Shown here piece by piece: positions 16,860-25,227 of a stretch of DNA of 64,000 nucleotides; positions within the stretch are counted from its first letter, which is position 1, and each line of letters begins with the position of its first letter. The DNA is from Mucilaginibacter sp. PPCGB 2223 (GTDB lineage Bacteria; Bacteroidota; Bacteroidia; Sphingobacteriales; Sphingobacteriaceae), in contig NZ_MDJS01000001.1 in NCBI RefSeq assembly GCF_001705515.1, forward strand, positions 1 through 64,000. Direction: 5' to 3'. The notes under the pieces were generated by a model. The model was not told where the DNA came from. It ran no database searches and saw nothing but the letters and a program-made list of their open reading frames with translations. A program made the position numbers and the translations under genes.

Positions 16860-18302
16860 TCACATATAGAAACTATACTTCAACTGCATCTCGTCATCCG
16901 GGCCTAAGTATTTTAAAATCTCTCCAACATTTCGGGCGCACTCAATGGTTATCGGATATTTTCTGTCAAATTGTGTGTTATTCCAATTCATTTTTGTTAA
17001 AGCCAAAATTTCATCGCATATCAAATTCGGAGATTCATCGTATGATGCTAACTTGATTTCTAATGCGCTGGGGATGTACATTCCCGGATAAGTTTCATAG
17101 TAGGGAACTGAACCTCTCGTGTACAGAATATGGTGTTGATCAGTTAAATGAAGATGTGTACCACGCATTGGTGGATAGGCTCCAAACCGATAGAGACGAA
17201 TGTCGGATTGTTGAATTGATACCAGGTCAACTTGATTAATGTGAAAATTTCTCGCGGCCTGTGTAAAGCCATCTATTTCACCGGCACTATAGTTAGAGGT
17301 CTTATGTAGAACCAACCGTTTGGGAAATATTTTAATAGCGTCGTAATATTCTTTGAGTGATTGTGAAAGCAAATTAAAAGCCTGTTCTTCTGACAAATGT
17401 GGCGTTCGGTCGTTTTTCTTTAATGTAATTTCTTCTCCCCTTAATATTACGCCTTTACCCAGTTCGTTAAAGATTTGTGCAATACTTGTCTGAGTTGTGG
17501 TTTTATCTCGGCTTTTAAAAAAGCTAATACCGGCGTAACAGGTGGTTTCCGCGGTATCCTTTCTAACCAATGCCCAAGGCGTACCAGCGGCTTTATAATA
17601 TAACGCGGTAAAGAAATTCCACGCTATAGAAGCTGCATCCTGCATTTCTGAAGTAGGCTTGGCAATTCTGTCCCGTACTATTTGTATGGGAATATTGTGT
17701 TGCATAGCGGCTGCTTTTAGATACCGCCTGAAATTTTGCTCCTTTTTTGAAATTTCTTCTTCATCAACCTCTGTTTCTGAAGTTGTCTCTTCATCTTCGT
17801 CTATTACAGGGGTATCGGTATCTTGGATATAAGTGATAAAGTTTTCGCTTAGGGCACAAATAATTACATCTGGTTTCTTGTTCTTAGATAGAAACTTAAT
17901 TTCACTTAGGTATAAATTAGCAATATCTATAATCCGTTCCTCTAAGTCCTTTTTTGCTTTTATAATGGTATCAAATTCAGTATTGTTAATTCTGCGCAGG
18001 TAAGTGTCATCATAGACCACCTCGCTCATAAATCCCACATCTTTATTAAATCCGCAAAAATTCAGAAATAAAGTTGGATGTGGATTTTTACTTTCTTTAC
18101 CATCAATATGCGCTTTACACTTGTCAAGCCATTCCAAAACTTTGTCTACACTTTCCCCTTTGCCAATAATGCCCACTGTTATTTTTTCTGGCCTTACGTT
18201 GGTAATATCAAATGGTGTATAATTATAGATTCCTTGTTTAGGGCAGATATGCTGGTTAGATCCAAACTGTAATGATGGTTCTTCTATGTATCGTAACTTC
18301 AT
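16860..18302 (-). CDS. short prokaryotic Argonaute (MID-PIWI, inactive)
   Basis: The protein is 480 aa, the usual length of short pAgos, which keep only MID and PIWI domains. MID lies at about 130-250 (KKPDVIICALSENF, then YYKAAGTPWAL). The PIWI domain begins with CYAGISFF at 255-262, where active enzymes carry the first catalytic Asp. RLVLHKTS at 329-336 is a typical short-pAgo PIWI signature. The catalytic tetrad is therefore not intact, and the protein should bind a guide and target without cutting. An acidic insertion (165-186) interrupts the MID region. It starts one base inside the stop of the SMEK-APAZ gene (TAATG), which indicates coupled translation. Short pAgos act with an APAZ-bearing effector that kills or arrests the cell when invading nucleic acid is recognised. 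Confidence 0.88.
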   Translation of the reverse strand: MKLRYIEEPSLQFGSNQHICPKQGIYNYTPFDITNVRPEKITVGIIGKGESVDKVLEWLDKCKAHIDGKESKNPHPTLFLNFCGFNKDVGFMSEVVYDDTYLRRINNTEFDTIIKAKKDLEERIIDIANLYLSEIKFLSKNKKPDVIICALSENFITYIQDTDTPVIDEDEETTSETEVDEEEISKKEQNFRRYLKAAAMQHNIPIQIVRDRIAKPTSEMQDAASIAWNFFTALYYKAAGTPWALVRKDTAETTCYAGISFFKSRDKTTTQTSIAQIFNELGKGVILRGEEITLKKNDRTPHLSEEQAFNLLSQSLKEYYDAIKIFPKRLVLHKTSNYSAGEIDGFTQAARNFHINQVDLVSIQQSDIRLYRFGAYPPMRGTHLHLTDQHHILYTRGSVPYYETYPGMYIPSALEIKLASYDESPNLICDEILALTKMNWNNTQFDRKYPITIECARNVGEILKYLGPDDEMQLKYSFYM

Positions 18303-19804
18303 TATTCAAATAAGGTATTGTCTGACAATTCATTATCAATTTGTAATTCTACTTCCATTGTTTTACCTTTTTTTGTTGCCAGTTTCGGTGGATTCCAGGT
18401 TCCTTCTTCCAGCCGTGGTGATATGGTAAGTGGTTCAACAGCGTGTAATTTTAAATAAGGGTATTCTGTGGTGAAAAGATCAACGTAGGTGAAATAATAG
18501 CTAAAAAAGCGAAAATAATTACATACCGCTCCATTGTTTTCCATTCGTTTTAAGCCTGACATATAATCTGCTTCAAAACGACTTTCTTTGTAACCACCGG
18601 GGTTTGTAAAGCTCCAGGTTGGATTAATCACCAAAAACCATTCGTTGCCAAGATCCAAAAAAGAACTTCGGAATGCTAAATTTCGATAGCAAATGATGTG
18701 TTGTTCTTTTTTATTAATCATTTCAAAAATTACAGTCTTTGTGGCTTCTTTTTTTCCTTTCCATTTAACCCTTTTTTGATTAGGCACTTTCTGGTTGTTC
18801 GCAAACCGGAATATTTCGCGGGGGCCAAACCATTCTATCAGCTTGAGTTTGCAATAGGCAATTAATGTATTTCTAAGCAGGTGTTTAAAAACCCGTTTGT
18901 TATCTTCACTTGCCTCGTAATAGGCCTCAGAGTCAATATCTATAATTGTGGTTGTATCAATAATTCCTCTCAGAGCTTCAGATGATTTTGTTAAATCGAG
19001 AAAGGTATAAATACGGTTTTCATGAGGAATCCATTCATCAGATTTGATGCCGGCCATTCGCATCGCGTGTTTGATCAATTTTCCTTTTTTGAGGCTTTTG
19101 ACTTGTCGTTTATTGTTTTTCTGTAAAAAGTCGTTTATGTCAGCGATCACGGCCTGTTCATCTATTTTAAGACTGGCTGTATAGAATTTTTCAGGAAAGG
19201 TAATTCGCAGCAGATTTGGTAATATCGGTTCATTCTCTGTGCTTAGATACCCGCTGACGAACTTTTGTTGACGCGTTTGGATTTGAACATCAGAAAATTC
19301 ATGTTCATACAATTTCGCTATGGCCTGCAATTTCGGCGTTGAACTTATGGCGTTTATCTTTTTTAACAGATCGTCCTTATCAATAATGTTTTCATTAACA
19401 TCGAAAACAAAATCGCCTGGCATGATTGCACGCAGCTTGGTAGCGTTATAATTTTCTTTCTTATGAGTGATGATGTAGATATAAAGCACATCGAACTGCT
19501 CGTTGAGCTTATATTTAAAGAAGCTTTCAAGTGTATTTTTTATCTTTTCAAAATCCGATGTGGCTGTCACCTGAAAGGCTACTCGGTTTTTGAAATCAGC
19601 TAAGTCAATAGCTGGATAATTCTTTTTTTGCGTAGAATTTAAGTTTTCTAATTCCAGGCCGAATGTTTCATTCAAAACGGGTATCAAAAAACTTTCAGCG
19701 TGAATATTTATGTGATATTGGCTATTGGCGTTAAAACCCTCTACTTCTAAAACAAACCTCGCAGCATAGGTCGTTATCTTGTTGATGTGGTCGATTCTGT
19801 TCAT
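18302..19804 (-). CDS. SMEK-APAZ-like effector partner of short pAgo
   Basis: The protein is 500 aa. Residues 1-150 match the SMEK-domain pattern: HINIHAESFLIPVLNETFGL, then PAIDLADFKNRVAFQVTAT, then KIKNTLESFF. E37, D67, Q78-V-T80 and K87 sit where a PD-(D/E)xK-like nuclease would place its acidic and Q-x-K residues, although the Lys is a Thr here. Residues about 340-475 resemble an APAZ domain (NLAFRSSFLDLGNEWFLVIN, then NPGGYKESRFEADYMSGLKR), the module that binds short pAgos. A middle segment of about 190 residues is basic and helical. It is the first gene of the two-gene operon. Known short-pAgo effectors are SIR2, TIR, Mrr- or DREN-type; SMEK would be a different, little-studied effector. 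Nuclease activity is inferred, not seen. Confidence 0.78.
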   Translation of the reverse strand: MNRIDHINKITTYAARFVLEVEGFNANSQYHINIHAESFLIPVLNETFGLELENLNSTQKKNYPAIDLADFKNRVAFQVTATSDFEKIKNTLESFFKYKLNEQFDVLYIYIITHKKENYNATKLRAIMPGDFVFDVNENIIDKDDLLKKINAISSTPKLQAIAKLYEHEFSDVQIQTRQQKFVSGYLSTENEPILPNLLRITFPEKFYTASLKIDEQAVIADINDFLQKNNKRQVKSLKKGKLIKHAMRMAGIKSDEWIPHENRIYTFLDLTKSSEALRGIIDTTTIIDIDSEAYYEASEDNKRVFKHLLRNTLIAYCKLKLIEWFGPREIFRFANNQKVPNQKRVKWKGKKEATKTVIFEMINKKEQHIICYRNLAFRSSFLDLGNEWFLVINPTWSFTNPGGYKESRFEADYMSGLKRMENNGAVCNYFRFFSYYFTYVDLFTTEYPYLKLHAVEPLTISPRLEEGTWNPPKLATKKGKTMEVELQIDNELSDNTLFE

Positions 19805-19912
19805 AAGTTTAATTGATCAACCTGTTGATTAATTGAGATAAAATATATTAATATCGCATGGGACAATGCTTAATATTTATCCTGATAATTTTAGGCATTC
19901 ATCAAATATACA

Positions 19913-19927
19913 GCATAAATATTATGC
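19913..19927. promoter_or_regulatory. palindrome between pAgo operon and divergent small gene
   Basis: GCATAA-ATA-TTATGC is a perfect dyad in the 166-base AT-rich gap between the divergent starts at 19804 and 19971. It is a possible operator for either gene. No regulator is encoded next to it. Confidence 0.3.
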
Positions 19928-19970
19928 TTATTACTATTAAATTTCCACGTTAATTCAACTGACAATATTT

Positions 19971-20222
19971 ATGGAATACCTCGAAACCTTTACTGAATTT
20001 GCAGAACGCCTGGCTAAACATAATTTAATACAGCAATCTAAGCCTCGATTGCAGGCGTTAGCTAAAATAACGCCAACGATTCAATACCAAATTTTACTAA
20101 CATTTGAAGATCCTACAGATAGCGATAAGTTGCAATTGTTATTAGAACATGAACAATACAAGCAATTTAAAAAAGTACAAATCGCTATTTATATCACTCG
20201 GCAAATCCGGATATACCGGTAA
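19971..20222 (+). CDS. small ICE protein, possibly first half of a frameshifted gene
   Basis: The frame has 83 codons from ATG 19971 (MEYLETFTEFAERLAKHNLI). The product is soluble and mostly helical. Its last eleven codons (ITRQIRIYR end) look like out-of-frame reading. A shift of one base near 20188-20195 would join it to the next frame, which gives HSANPDIPVKAHYHIYPSNS and continues to 20467. Either the two parts are one broken gene of about 160 aa, or they are two overlapping genes. I do not recognise the family. Confidence 0.5.
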   Translation: MEYLETFTEFAERLAKHNLIQQSKPRLQALAKITPTIQYQILLTFEDPTDSDKLQLLLEHEQYKQFKKVQIAIYITRQIRIYR

Positions 20223-20467
20223 AGGCTCATTATCATATTTATCCATCTAATAGCAAAAAGGAGTTGTACGCTGTTAATGTCGATGACGGTAGCGCCCACC
20301 ATAAAGTTAATCGTGGTTACACGGTACCTCGGAAAGAGGCAGACGAATTACGAGCACTTGGAGTCAATATCAAACCTGACAATATATTAGAGGGAATTGA
20401 CTATGAGTTTTCAGAGGAAATAGGAGACGACTTAATATTTATCTACCTTATTCTTGATGAAGAATAA
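20171..20467 (+). CDS. small ICE protein in second frame (no ATG; frameshift likely)
   Basis: The open frame from 20171 to 20467 has protein-like content throughout: NPDIPVKAHYHIYPSNSKKE, then DGSAHHKVNRGYTVPRKEAD, then ELRALGVNIKP. No ATG occurs in it. The first near-start is TTG at 20264, directly preceded by AAGGAG, but sensible sequence begins well upstream at about 20195. This favours translation continuing from the 19971 gene by a frameshift or a sequence-level disruption. Function is unknown. Confidence 0.45.
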   Translation, partial: KSTNRYLYHSANPDIPVKAHYHIYPSNSKKELYAVNVDDGSAHHKVNRGYTVPRKEADELRALGVNIKPDNILEGIDYEFSEEIGDDLIFIYLILDEE

Positions 20468-20478
20468 AAGCTACAAAT

Positions 20479-20508
20479 AAAGCCCTGCCGAATGATCAGC
20501 AGGGCTTT
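20479..20508. terminator. bidirectional terminator
   Basis: AAAGCCCTGC pairs with GCAGGGCTTT around a 10-base loop. It lies between the plus-strand small gene (stop 20467) and the minus-strand Hc1-like gene (stop 20540), so it can end both transcripts. Confidence 0.75.
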
Positions 20509-20539
20509 CCCAAATTCGTTAAGCGTGATTTAATTTCAA

Positions 20540-20719
20540 TTATTTCGCCGCGTTTTTCTTTTCCGTAACATCTTTGCGCAGGTCGGTCGCTACCACCTTG
20601 ATCTGCTGTAAGGCGTTGCGTAAACGGGTACCCGCTGCCTTGTTACCTTTGTCATAAAAGGCGGCACCTTCTTTTTCCGCGGTTGCTACCAGCGCTTTCA
20701 GTTCTGCTAATTTTTCCAT
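20540..20719 (-). CDS. histone H1-like (Hc1) protein
   Basis: The protein is 59 aa from the ATG at 20719 (MEKLAELKALVATAEKEGAA, then FYDKGNKAAGTRLRNALQQI, then a Lys-rich tail). This is the Hc1-like family widespread in Bacteroidota chromosomes and ICEs. It is a small basic, helical protein expected to bind DNA non-specifically. A longer frame reaches 20779, but the family starts at this Met. It closes the tra operon together with the DUF3945-like gene, 75 bases downstream of it. Confidence 0.82.
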   Translation of the reverse strand: MEKLAELKALVATAEKEGAAFYDKGNKAAGTRLRNALQQIKVVATDLRKDVTEKKNAAK

Positions 20720-20794
20720 AATGCTTTGATTTGAAATGAATAATAAATGAATAATTGTTTTTCGTAGATCAGGCGGCAAAGATAAGCAAGCAGC

Positions 20795-22063
20795 TTAAAC
20801 GGCCAAATCTTGTTCCTGTTCTTTGGCCTGGCTCTTTTCCTTGCCCAGCTTCATTTCCTGCTGATGTTCCGGCTTGAGGAACTGCTCCCGTTTTTCCTGC
20901 TTGCCATCCTCACGGAAGAAGTTGAGTTGACTGTAACGCGGCTGTACCTCCATAAACAACTTACTTTCCTTATCGTCTTTAACGACTGTTACCAATGGGC
21001 GGTTACCCTGTTCCAGGTTTTGGACCAGGTTTTCACGTTTTTTATCGTCGGTGAGTTCCTTAATATTGAACTTATCAAGCGTATTTTGCAGGTCAAAACC
21101 GTAGGTCGGTACATGGTATTGCAGGGTGGTATAGTTTTGATAGCGGTCTTTGGCGCTGTCCATATCCAGCTTGACCCATGCCTGGTATTGACCGACGGCG
21201 CTTACCAGGTCATCACGGAATACCGCACGGCCCTGGATCAGGTTAACCGCCTGCCCCTCGGTAAACCCTTTACCGCGTTCTACAAAAAAGGTTTGTGTTT
21301 TAGCAGGGTGTTTAAAGGCATAAGCAAACTCTTTCTCTACATAATTGATACTGCCTTTTTCCATACGCGCCAGGTCGGTGGCATGGGCGGCATCCTTGCC
21401 GGAAGCCAGCCTGCTATTGCCATTCTGTTCTTTGAAATAGGCAATCGCCTCGGTCACATTCTCGAAAGAACGGGACAGGTTCTTGCCCGGCTGCTGTTCG
21501 TTCGGCGAAATGACCATATACTTATGGCCTTCTTCCAATGGCTTGGCATTACTTAGCGCCACCTGGTATTTGTTAAAATAGTAGTTTTCGGATTGGCCGG
21601 ACTGTTTAAAATGCAGCGAAACATCTACCTGTCCCCGGTTGCCTAATACCTTGTCGTTAACAGTAAATTCGGGCACCCCTTTTTCCATTTGTTTTTGCAT
21701 GTCCTCCATGACTTTCTTCCCAAAGCCCAGCTTGGAAAGTTCATTTTTCAAGTTCTCCAGATTGTTGTAATTCATATCTTTTTCTTTAGTTAAACCATTC
21801 TGTTTTTTAACTTCTTCTAACAGCTTATCCGTTTCGATATAGTAAATTGGATGATCAGGCTCCTGAATCCCAAAACCGGGCCTGCCTAAAGCATCGTCCC
21901 AATAGTCGAGCGCGTCACCCATCGTATCGAAGAAATTCAAATCCGCGGGATGTAACCCACGTTCGGTAGGGTAACTGGAAAACACCACATAGGTAAAACC
22001 AATATCCTGTGCATCTTCCAGCCGGCTGATCACATCGGCCGCGTGCTGTGTTACCACATACAT
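20795..22063 (-). CDS. DUF3945-like conjugative-element protein
   Basis: The protein is 422 aa and cytoplasmic. The first 90 residues (MYVVTQHAADVISRLEDAQD) form a separate small domain. From about residue 97 (MNYNNLENLKNELSKLGFGK, then KVLGNRGQVDVSLHFK) the sequence follows the pattern of large DUF3945/DUF4099-type proteins of Bacteroides conjugative transposons, although this one is short. The C-terminus is a Gln/Glu/Lys-rich tail (QEMKLGKEKSQAKEQEQDLA). Its stop and start lie tight against traM (4 bases), so it is expressed with the tra operon. The role is unknown, but it likely assists DNA processing or establishment. In related elements traN usually separates it from traM; here it follows directly. 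Confidence 0.62.
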   Translation of the reverse strand: MYVVTQHAADVISRLEDAQDIGFTYVVFSSYPTERGLHPADLNFFDTMGDALDYWDDALGRPGFGIQEPDHPIYYIETDKLLEEVKKQNGLTKEKDMNYNNLENLKNELSKLGFGKKVMEDMQKQMEKGVPEFTVNDKVLGNRGQVDVSLHFKQSGQSENYYFNKYQVALSNAKPLEEGHKYMVISPNEQQPGKNLSRSFENVTEAIAYFKEQNGNSRLASGKDAAHATDLARMEKGSINYVEKEFAYAFKHPAKTQTFFVERGKGFTEGQAVNLIQGRAVFRDDLVSAVGQYQAWVKLDMDSAKDRYQNYTTLQYHVPTYGFDLQNTLDKFNIKELTDDKKRENLVQNLEQGNRPLVTVVKDDKESKLFMEVQPRYSQLNFFREDGKQEKREQFLKPEHQQEMKLGKEKSQAKEQEQDLAV

Positions 22064-22067
22064 GGTA

Positions 22068-23129
22068 TTAAGATTTGTTGATCTTTAACAGCACCCGCTG
22101 CCCGCCATGCAGCTTTACCCTTATGCGCCGCGCTTTCCTGCCCAGGAGCCCTTTCGCCGCCGAAATGCCCGCGCTGGCCGCCTGTGTGCCAAGCGAGTAG
22201 TCCGCCGACAGGAACTGCATATTTTCCAGCGCGCCCGCCGTGCCCTGCCCGGCTGCCTCGCCGAGTTCCGCTTCCGGCGCCGGAATGCCCGCCATACCAT
22301 CCAGTGAAAACACGGTGAGCTTAACCGGGATGATCGAAGTACCCAAACGGATATTTTTAATGTCCACCAATAGGCGCTGGTTGGTTACCGTACAGGCACC
22401 CGATAAGGATTGTTCTTTTTGTAACAGCATATCACCAATGCGAACGCTATCCGCCAGCCGCAATCTGACTACGCCGCCGTTCAGCACTTTTTGGTTCCCG
22501 TCTATGGTGGCGGGGATCGCCCGAAAAGCGCTGTCCGGCTTTTGCTGTGCCGCTTCTTTTTTGAGCTTTTCCTGCACCAAAGCGGGGTTTTGTATCTGCT
22601 GTATCTTGTCCAGCATTGCGCTTAACTGCGCCATTTGCGGGTCGGGCGTGCTAACCTCGTTTTGCTTTTGTTTCAATAGTTTTTCGAGCCTTTCCAGTTG
22701 TGCGCTTTGGCCATTATCGGCTACCGGTGGCGTTGGTTTGACCGCAGGCGGCGGTTGGCTGATCTGCTGATTGATGGCGGCTAAACGCTCTTTGATCTTC
22801 GCTTCGCTGGCGGCAGTCGAGTTAGCGGGCCTGCTGAATTTGGCGGTATCCCAACCCAATGCGGCAAATGCGTTTGCGGCTGAATGTGATTTGGCCGATG
22901 TGCTGTCCCGTTTTGCCTGGTCGTAGAGGCTAAGCTTATCTGTAGTATTATCTTTTTGCAATTTTGCTCCGGGAAGCTGCGTGTTAATGCCTTTGTCGCC
23001 GGTTGATGCGCCAGCCGATGGGGTGCCATGTCCGCCGCCAAGCGCATAAAATCCTAACGCGGAAAACAGTACTACAAATACCGGCATAGCCAACCGCATA
23101 ATGAGTTTTCTTTTTTCTGGTGTTGTCAT
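22068..23129 (-). CDS. traM: conjugative transposon protein TraM (VirB10-like)
   Basis: The protein is 353 aa. It has one N-terminal membrane helix at about 10-32 (LAMPVFVVLFSALGFYALGG), then a long Pro/Gln-rich periplasmic linker (about 45-210, including QPPPAVKPTPPVADNG). The C-terminal beta domain (VRLRLADSVRIGDMLLQKEQ, then RRIRVKLHGGQRVLLKI) is typical of Bacteroidota TraM. TraM spans the periplasm as part of the type IV secretion core, comparable to VirB10. It lies 9 bases downstream of traL. Confidence 0.87.
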   Translation of the reverse strand: MTTPEKRKLIMRLAMPVFVVLFSALGFYALGGGHGTPSAGASTGDKGINTQLPGAKLQKDNTTDKLSLYDQAKRDSTSAKSHSAANAFAALGWDTAKFSRPANSTAASEAKIKERLAAINQQISQPPPAVKPTPPVADNGQSAQLERLEKLLKQKQNEVSTPDPQMAQLSAMLDKIQQIQNPALVQEKLKKEAAQQKPDSAFRAIPATIDGNQKVLNGGVVRLRLADSVRIGDMLLQKEQSLSGACTVTNQRLLVDIKNIRLGTSIIPVKLTVFSLDGMAGIPAPEAELGEAAGQGTAGALENMQFLSADYSLGTQAASAGISAAKGLLGRKARRIRVKLHGGQRVLLKINKS

Positions 23130-23138
23130 AATATTTTT

Positions 23139-23366
23139 CTATTTGAAGTGAATAAATGCTTTGATGCAGAGGAACAGGCAGCAACCGCCGAATAAGCCGA
23201 TAAACAAGGCTAAAGCGACGATCCAGGAAAGCTTGCTCCAGTACTGTGTCCGGCGGCTTAAATAACCAGCCAGTTTCAATTGCCGTTGCTCCAGGGATTG
23301 CCGAAGCTGTATCAGCCAATTAGCCGGTTGGTGCTTCTCTTTGTTGCGTTTGCGAAATAATTTCAT
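23139..23366 (-). CDS. traL: TraL-like small membrane protein
   Basis: The protein is 75 aa with a basic N-terminus (MKLFRKRNKEKHQPANWLIQ) and one strong transmembrane helix at about 50-70 (WIVALALFIGLFGGCCLFLC). Size, topology and place between traK and traM match TraL (DUF3989). It overlaps the end of traK by 4 bases (ATGA). Confidence 0.7.
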   Translation of the reverse strand: MKLFRKRNKEKHQPANWLIQLRQSLEQRQLKLAGYLSRRTQYWSKLSWIVALALFIGLFGGCCLFLCIKAFIHFK

Positions 23367-23986
23367 GGCTGGTTGGTTTTAACCTGTTCATCCTGGTTCC
23401 TGATCGTTTCCCAATGTTCTATCAGGAAACCATGCGGGTTATTATCGCTGCGCGAAACGTTACGGGCAAAACCCTGCGTAACTAAACTTCGGGTGGTTGT
23501 CGATGTGCTTCGTACCAGCTTTTCAGTGGCAAAGCAGGTAAACCCGTAAGGATAGCTGTTCATATCCAAACGGATGCTGTCTACCATTACCTGCTGGCTG
23601 ATATTGCCGGATATTAAATTATTGTAATAACCCGCTTCTTTGAGGTTATCATAAGCCGTTTTCGCGTTGCCGTCCGCTAAGTACAAAGCTTTGGTAATGG
23701 TAGCCTGTATCTGTTTATCGTCCGGTTCCAAATCAAAAAAGGCTTCGTGAAACACCTTGATATGATCGCGCAACTCCACGGGTATGTTATCTCTCCGGTC
23801 CTGGGCGATGGCTTCCAAAGCCTTGCCGTTAGCCAATACATAGATATGGTTGCGGAAATCCGCGCTGTAACGGAAACTTTGGTAAACCGCGAAACAACTG
23901 ATGCCCACGCAGGCCGCGATCAGCAAATAGCTGAACAGCTTGATGTGCTTAAAAGCGGTGTCGATATTTTTAAAATGCTGAAACAT
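23363..23986 (-). CDS. traK: conjugative transposon protein TraK (VirB8-like)
   Basis: The protein is 207 aa, with one N-terminal transmembrane helix at about 17-35 (LFSYLLIAACVGISCFAVYQ) and a periplasmic domain (DRRDNIPVELRDHIKVFHEA, then FDLEPDDKQIQATITKALYL). This is the layout of TraK in CTnDOT-like elements and of VirB8 in type IV secretion. The C-terminus includes STTTRSLVTQGFARNVSRSD, a conserved TraK stretch. A REP-like palindrome fills the gap to traJ upstream. Confidence 0.87.
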   Translation of the reverse strand: MFQHFKNIDTAFKHIKLFSYLLIAACVGISCFAVYQSFRYSADFRNHIYVLANGKALEAIAQDRRDNIPVELRDHIKVFHEAFFDLEPDDKQIQATITKALYLADGNAKTAYDNLKEAGYYNNLISGNISQQVMVDSIRLDMNSYPYGFTCFATEKLVRSTSTTTRSLVTQGFARNVSRSDNNPHGFLIEHWETIRNQDEQVKTNQP

Positions 23987-23988
23987 AA

Positions 23989-24026
23989 GCCCCTCCCAAA
24001 CCCTCCCCGGTAGGGAGGGCTTTAAA
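23989..24026. repeat. REP-like palindrome in traJ-traK gap
   Basis: The sequence reads GCCCCTCCCAAACCCTCCCC then GGTAGGGAGGGCTTTAAA, with CCCTCCC pairing with GGGAGGG. The same element, in slightly varied form, occurs at 25844-25883 inside traI and at 57621-57656 in the chromosome on the other strand. It starts only 2 bases from the traK start codon. Confidence 0.75.
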
Positions 24027-24036
24027 TTTTACTTTT

Positions 24037-25227
24037 TTACTTTCCTGATAATTTGTCTTTTTGATGTTGATTACCTACGCCGCGGTAGCCCTCCATGAAG
24101 TCGCCTGGTGCGTTAAGGATATTGCTGCGGGCCTGTTCAAAACGTTCACCCGCCACACCAGCCGCAGATCGTGTTGCACTGATAGTAGTGTTGGCCACAC
24201 TTTGCGTTACATTGGTGACATTATTCAACAACCCGTTACCGCCATGTGCATGGATCACGTAGTTTGCCACGCTGGGCACCGAGAAGTACCCGACAATTCC
24301 GATGCACAGAAATATCAAATACGCTAAATCCGTCTGGCTGAAGAAAGTATCGCCGTTGCTTTGTATCTGGTTGATATCCAATTGCAACATTTGCTGCTGC
24401 ACCTGCCCGATGATGGCACCGAAGATATTGGCGATAGGCAGCCATAAAAAGATATTGATATACCTTGCTATCCACTGCGTCAGGGTATGCTGTAAGCCAT
24501 CGAATACCGCGAAGCCAAAAACCAAAGGGCCTAATATCGCCAAGACGATCAGGTAAAAGGTGCGTATGACGTTAATACACAATATCGCCGCCGCATACAA
24601 CACCTGCAACACCTCACTCATCCATTGTTTGATATTGTTCTTAAAATTGTACGATTGTTTGTCCATCCAGAATTTGACGTCATTACCCAAACTGGAAAAG
24701 GTACCCTCGTTTTGGTCGTTCGGGTCGTCGGGGTGGGTGTAGGCATACCATTTCGCCCTATCTCCATTACCATCGTCGCCGATATACATCTGGTAAGAAC
24801 TGCTGTTTTTAATGGCTTCCTGCTTCTGTTTGAGCAATAAAGCAATACTGTTATCTGAATTGGTCACCATTGCGCCGGTGGCCGAAACGATGGGTTGCAT
24901 CACCCCGTTCATCAAAGAAATAACCGCCGGAAACATCAGTATCGCCATACCCAAAGCAAATGGCCGTAGCAAGGGATAAAAGTCGACAGCCTCTGCTCTG
25001 GCGATCTGCTTCCATACCCTTGAGGCGATATACCACAAGGCACCGAAGCCCGCGATACCACGACCCACATCGATCAGGTTACTGCACAGGGGTATCATCT
25101 GATTGTACACATTATTCAATACCGGTTGCATACCCTTTAAAGAAGAAGTAATGTCCTGCGCATGACTTTGCGAGGCCGTAAACAGCAATAAAAGGGTACT
25201 GAAGCTATATAATACTTTCTGTTTCAT
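24037..25227 (-). CDS. traJ: conjugative transposon protein TraJ (VirB6/TrbL-like)
   Basis: The protein is 396 aa, with a signal-like N-terminus (MKQKVLYSFSTLLLLFTASQ) and several membrane helices (about 60-75, 90-110, 210-265, 295-320). The central LAILGPLVFGFAVFDGLQ and QWIARYINIFLWLPIANIFG are typical for TraJ/TrbL channel proteins. The C-terminus is soluble and Ala/Gly-rich. It forms the inner-membrane channel of the mating apparatus. The start overlaps the stop of the preceding TraI-like gene by 4 bases. Confidence 0.87.
   Translation of the reverse strand: MKQKVLYSFSTLLLLFTASQSHAQDITSSLKGMQPVLNNVYNQMIPLCSNLIDVGRGIAGFGALWYIASRVWKQIARAEAVDFYPLLRPFALGMAILMFPAVISLMNGVMQPIVSATGAMVTNSDNSIALLLKQKQEAIKNSSSYQMYIGDDGNGDRAKWYAYTHPDDPNDQNEGTFSSLGNDVKFWMDKQSYNFKNNIKQWMSEVLQVLYAAAILCINVIRTFYLIVLAILGPLVFGFAVFDGLQHTLTQWIARYINIFLWLPIANIFGAIIGQVQQQMLQLDINQIQSNGDTFFSQTDLAYLIFLCIGIVGYFSVPSVANYVIHAHGGNGLLNNVTNVTQSVANTTISATRSAAGVAGERFEQARSNILNAPGDFMEGYRGVGNQHQKDKLSGK

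Noticed and set aside
18302..19804. SIR2- or TIR-APAZ effector
   Set aside because: No Rossmann-type GAG/GxD SIR2 motifs and no TIR BB-loop pattern in residues 1-150; the IDLADFKNRVAFQVTAT pattern fits SMEK.
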